Source: Taibaiella koreensis (lineage in GTDB: Bacteria > Bacteroidota > Bacteroidia > Chitinophagales > Chitinophagaceae). Taken from it: a stretch of 64,000 nt of DNA. Location of the stretch: the NCBI RefSeq assembly GCF_003545715.1, contig NZ_QVNU01000005.1, positions 310,001-374,000 on the forward strand. The letters are read 5' to 3'. Under the pieces are notes generated by a model that was not told the origin of the DNA, made no database searches, and saw nothing but the letters and a program-made list of their open reading frames with translations. Positions 61,299 to 64,000 of the stretch are shown one piece after another (positions within the stretch are counted from its first letter, which is position 1; every line of letters starts with the position of its first letter). The position numbers and the translations under genes were made by a program.

Positions 61299-63389
61299 TT
61301 AGCTGTCTGCTGTAGTATCTGCTGCTGCGTTGTTGTCCTTGGTATTTGCCGTAGCATTTTCCTTGTTCTTCAGCGCCTCGCTCACGGGCAGACTGTCGGC
61401 AGCCGGCAGCACATCGGTTGCCTGGTTGTCGTCGTAAGGACGTTTGCCGATGAGCCGTTCCAGGTCGTCTTTGAACAACACTTCCTTCTTCAACAGCTCC
61501 TGCGCCAGGTCGCTCAACGCCGTCATATGCATACGCAGCAACTCCTTTGCCCTTTCATATTGGGTTTCGATCATGATGCGTACTTCGCGGTCAATCATCT
61601 CGGCAGTCGCCTCGGAGTAAGGCTTGCTCATCGTATATTCCTGCTGCGAGTCGTGGAAAGAAACATTACCGACCTTACCATTCATACCATAGATGGATAT
61701 CATGGAATAGGCCATTTTGGTGATGCGTTCCAGGTCATTTTGTGCGCCCGTAGATATCCTGCCGAAAATAAGCTCCTCAGCCGCACGGCCACCGAAGAGA
61801 CCTACCAGCTGGTCGTTCATTTGCTCAGTAGTATACAGGAACTGCTCTTTGGGCAGGTACTGCGCATAGCCCAGGGCGGCTACGCCACGGGGCACGATCG
61901 ATACCTTTACCAACGGATGCGCATGCTCCAGGAACCAGCCGCATACTGCGTGGCCGGCTTCATGGAAGGCAATAATCTTTTTCTCCTCGGGAGAAATGAT
62001 CTTGTTCTTTTTCTCAAGACCACCGATCACACGGTCGATGGCATCGTTGAAATCCTGCATCCGTACCTCGCTCTGTCCTTTACGGGCAGCGATAAGCGCC
62101 GCTTCGTTGCAGATGTTGGCGATATCGGCGCCGGCAAAGCCAGGTGTCTGGGAAGCCAGCTTTTTGATGTCGAGATCGGCCGCTTTCTTGATGGGCTGCA
62201 GATGCACGTTAAATATTTTTTCCCTTCCATTCACATCGGGCACGTCGATCGAGATCTGGCGGTCGAAGCGGCCGGGACGCAGCAGGGCGCTGTCGAGTAC
62301 ATCGGGACGGTTGGTCGCCGCCAGGATGATGATGCCACTGTCGCCGCTGAAGCCGTCCATTTCCACGAGCAGCTGGTTCAGGGTATTTTCGCGCTCGTCG
62401 TTGCTCATGACGGCATTTTTGCCACGGGCACGGCCTATAGCGTCAATTTCATCAATGAATACGATACAGGGCGCTTTATCTCTGGCCTGCTTGAACAGGT
62501 CGCGCACACGGCTGGCGCCTACGCCTACAAACATCTCCACAAAATCGGAACCCGACATGGAGAAGAAGGGCACCTGAGCTTCACCGGCAACGGCTTTGGC
62601 CAGCAGGGTCTTACCGGTACCGGGAGGGCCTACCAGCAGCGCTCCTTTGGGTATCTTACCACCAAGGGAAGTATATTTTTTCGGATTTTTAAGGAAATCC
62701 ACGATCTCCATTACCTCTACTTTGGCTTCATCCAAACCGGCAACATCGTTGAACGTGATATTGACCTTGGTCCCTTTTTCAAAAAGCTGCGCTTTGCTTT
62801 TACCAATGCTGAAGATACCGCCACCGGCACCGCCACCCGCTGGTCCCATTTTACGGAAAATGAGCACCCACATAGCGATCAGGATAATGAGCGGTAGCAG
62901 GGCCGTGCTGAGGAAATCGCGGAAAAAGCTACCCCTGTTTTCCACCTCAACGGGGACCTGGGGCTTGCCTTCGGCGGCATATGCCTTCATTACATCCTGA
63001 AAGTTGCGGTCAAACACATCGTAGGAGCCGATATTGAACTTAAAGTCGGGCTCATCGGCATTGCGGTTGTTGAACATGGGGTTACGCTGGTTGGCATTGG
63101 CCGGCGCATCATGACGATAGAGGTATACTTCGGCGATCTCCTTATTTACGATCACCACTTTCTTTACGTTGCCTTTATCCAGGTAGTTTTGCCTGAACTC
63201 CAGGAAAGAGGTCTTCTTTTCTGAAGACTGGATATTGCTGCCAAAAATATTGAGTCCCAGCAGGGCAACGACAATAAGGCCGTAAATCCAGTACATGTTG
63301 AATTTAGGGCCTTTCCGTTTCGGGTTGTTATCATAACCGGGCGGCAACCCACCGCCCTGTCTGTTTTTATTATCTTCCATAATCTCCAA
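61299..63389 (-). CDS. ftsH: ATP-dependent zinc metalloprotease FtsH
   Basis: A 696-residue membrane protease. Two N-terminal membrane helices ([18 protein letters not shown] and [17 protein letters not shown]) flank a periplasmic domain. The AAA+ module has Walker A GPPGTGKT and Walker [14 protein letters not shown], with RPGRFDRQI as the second region of homology. The protease site is HEAGH, with a distal Asp ligand expected. It degrades membrane and regulatory proteins. It follows rsfS, as in many Bacteroidota. The start could be three residues later (MEDNKNRQ). Confidence 0.97.
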   Translation of the reverse strand: MEIMEDNKNRQGGGLPPGYDNNPKRKGPKFNMYWIYGLIVVALLGLNIFGSNIQSSEKKTSFLEFRQNYLDKGNVKKVVIVNKEIAEVYLYRHDAPANANQRNPMFNNRNADEPDFKFNIGSYDVFDRNFQDVMKAYAAEGKPQVPVEVENRGSFFRDFLSTALLPLIILIAMWVLIFRKMGPAGGGAGGGIFSIGKSKAQLFEKGTKVNITFNDVAGLDEAKVEVMEIVDFLKNPKKYTSLGGKIPKGALLVGPPGTGKTLLAKAVAGEAQVPFFSMSGSDFVEMFVGVGASRVRDLFKQARDKAPCIVFIDEIDAIGRARGKNAVMSNDERENTLNQLLVEMDGFSGDSGIIILAATNRPDVLDSALLRPGRFDRQISIDVPDVNGREKIFNVHLQPIKKAADLDIKKLASQTPGFAGADIANICNEAALIAARKGQSEVRMQDFNDAIDRVIGGLEKKNKIISPEEKKIIAFHEAGHAVCGWFLEHAHPLVKVSIVPRGVAALGYAQYLPKEQFLYTTEQMNDQLVGLFGGRAAEELIFGRISTGAQNDLERITKMAYSMISIYGMNGKVGNVSFHDSQQEYTMSKPYSEATAEMIDREVRIMIETQYERAKELLRMHMTALSDLAQELLKKEVLFKDDLERLIGKRPYDDNQATDVLPAADSLPVSEALKNKENATANTKDNNAAADTTADS

Positions 63390-63520
63390 GATTGTTTACT
63401 GCTCTTCCCGCATTATTTTATGGGAAGCAATAAACGGTAAACTGTACGCCTGCCCTACTGTGGTCCGATCCGGAACAGGAAGGGCGCTATCTAAATATAA
63501 AAAGCCGGTCTGGGGGAATG

Positions 63521-63925
63521 TTAAGCCGTAGCAGGATGTTCCATTTTTTCAGCGTCCAGCCACAACCCCTCCAGATCGTAAAATTTACGTTCGTCCCGCT
63601 GAAAAACGTGCACTACAATATTGACGTAGTCGACCAGGGTCCACAACTGCCCCGATTCCATATGATAAGGCTTTTCCTCGCAGGCCTTCCTTACTTCCTC
63701 CTCTACGTTAGCAGCGATCGCATTGATCTGTATATGCGACTGCGCCTCGCACAAAATAAAAAAATCTGCCACCGCTTCATCGATCTTCCTGAGATCCAAT
63801 GAAACGATCTGCTCCCCTTTTTTATCCTGGATGGCTTTAATGATGGTTTTGAATAATCTGCTGTTGCGGTTAAGGCGTATATCAGACTTGATACGGTTTT
63901 TCAGTGAACTGATGATTTTCTCCAA
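63521..63925 (-). CDS. rsfS: Ribosome silencing factor RsfS
   Basis: A 134-residue protein. The motif SLDLRKIDEAVADFFILCEAQSHIQINAIA and the C-terminal GQLWTLVDYVNIVVHVFQRDERKFYDLEGLWLDA are diagnostic. It binds ribosomal protein L14 (uL14) and blocks joining of the ribosomal subunits in starvation. It is 131 bases upstream of ftsH on the same strand. The first 20 residues are more variable than the family core, so the start may be a little downstream. Confidence 0.94.
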   Translation of the reverse strand: MEKIISSLKNRIKSDIRLNRNSRLFKTIIKAIQDKKGEQIVSLDLRKIDEAVADFFILCEAQSHIQINAIAANVEEEVRKACEEKPYHMESGQLWTLVDYVNIVVHVFQRDERKFYDLEGLWLDAEKMEHPATA

Positions 63926-64000
63926 TGCTTAGTGCGAATATGCGTTATTGAATTATATTGCGTTCAAAATTAAGGAATCTTTTTGGCACAAAACGTAGAA

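Noticed and set aside
61266-62897. Long open frame antisense to ftsH (543 codons)
   Set aside because: A shadow of ftsH codon use. It has no domain, promoter or ribosome-binding support, and it begins over the terminator.
1-64000. tRNA, rRNA, CRISPR array, transposase or prophage
   Set aside because: None was recognised when scanning for T-loop-like sequences, repeat-spacer arrays or transposase motifs. This was by eye and cannot exclude a missed small RNA.

Overview
The window looks like a chromosomal segment of a Bacteroidota bacterium, most likely of the order Chitinophagales (Chitinophagaceae-like). Evidence: five intact secreted proteins end in type IX secretion (T9SS) sorting domains of type A or type B, and a sixth survives as a remnant. 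The T9SS protein PorQ is encoded. Several promoters match the Bacteroidota form (TTTG or TTG, about 19 bp, then TAnnTTTG). DUF4476, YARHG, DUF4175, DUF2306 and LuxE-like acyltransferase genes are typical of this phylum. GC content is about half by eye. No rRNA, tRNA, CRISPR array, transposase or phage gene was seen.

Layout. 1-7560 (minus strand): a complete tryptophan operon, trpE-G-D-C-F-B-A, ending in a DAHP synthase/chorismate mutase gene cut by the window edge. It is preceded by a promoter, a 27-residue leader peptide with three Trp codons and an attenuator. 7632-10981 (plus): LON-domain protein, coaX, an outer-membrane protein and lptC. 11004-12647 (minus): TerB-like protein and alanine dehydrogenase. 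12995-13294: an orphan lanthipeptide-like precursor with ten Thr/Ser-x(2-4)-Cys units, then a solitary DppB-type permease and a T9SS-domain remnant. 14789-16817: two paralogous T9SS cargo genes separated by a 24-bp perfect inverted repeat. 17064-24129: secreted proteins, a formylglycine-generating-enzyme-like protein with both active-site cysteines, secA, a TonB-domain protein and a methyltransferase. 24182-31170: DUF4476 protein, biotin carrier, YebC, thioesterase, glyA, and secreted or TPR proteins with an operator-like double dyad. 31455-36540 (minus): porQ, fabI, membrane proteins, a VanX-type dipeptidase and a YARHG lipoprotein. 36745-41111: fusA, paired lipoproteins, lolA. 41274-51035: three large T9SS cargo proteins and hutI. 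51032-58860: LuxE-like acyltransferase, lipoprotein, DUF4175 protein, ketoacyl synthase III-like enzyme and a PKHD dioxygenase. 59103-61234: GlxA-type regulator divergent from two DoxX-like proteins. 61299-63925 (minus): rsfS and ftsH.

The genes form several working units. The trp operon makes tryptophan from chorismate and is linked to the first step of the shikimate pathway, with control by ribosome-mediated attenuation. SecA, LolA, LptC, PorQ and the outer-membrane protein serve envelope export, and the T9SS cargo proteins are the likely substrates. The most unusual items are the orphan lanthipeptide-like precursor, the compact trp attenuator, the orphan FGE-like enzyme, and several unexplained inverted or degenerate repeats. 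All function calls rest on motif recognition by eye, with no database search.
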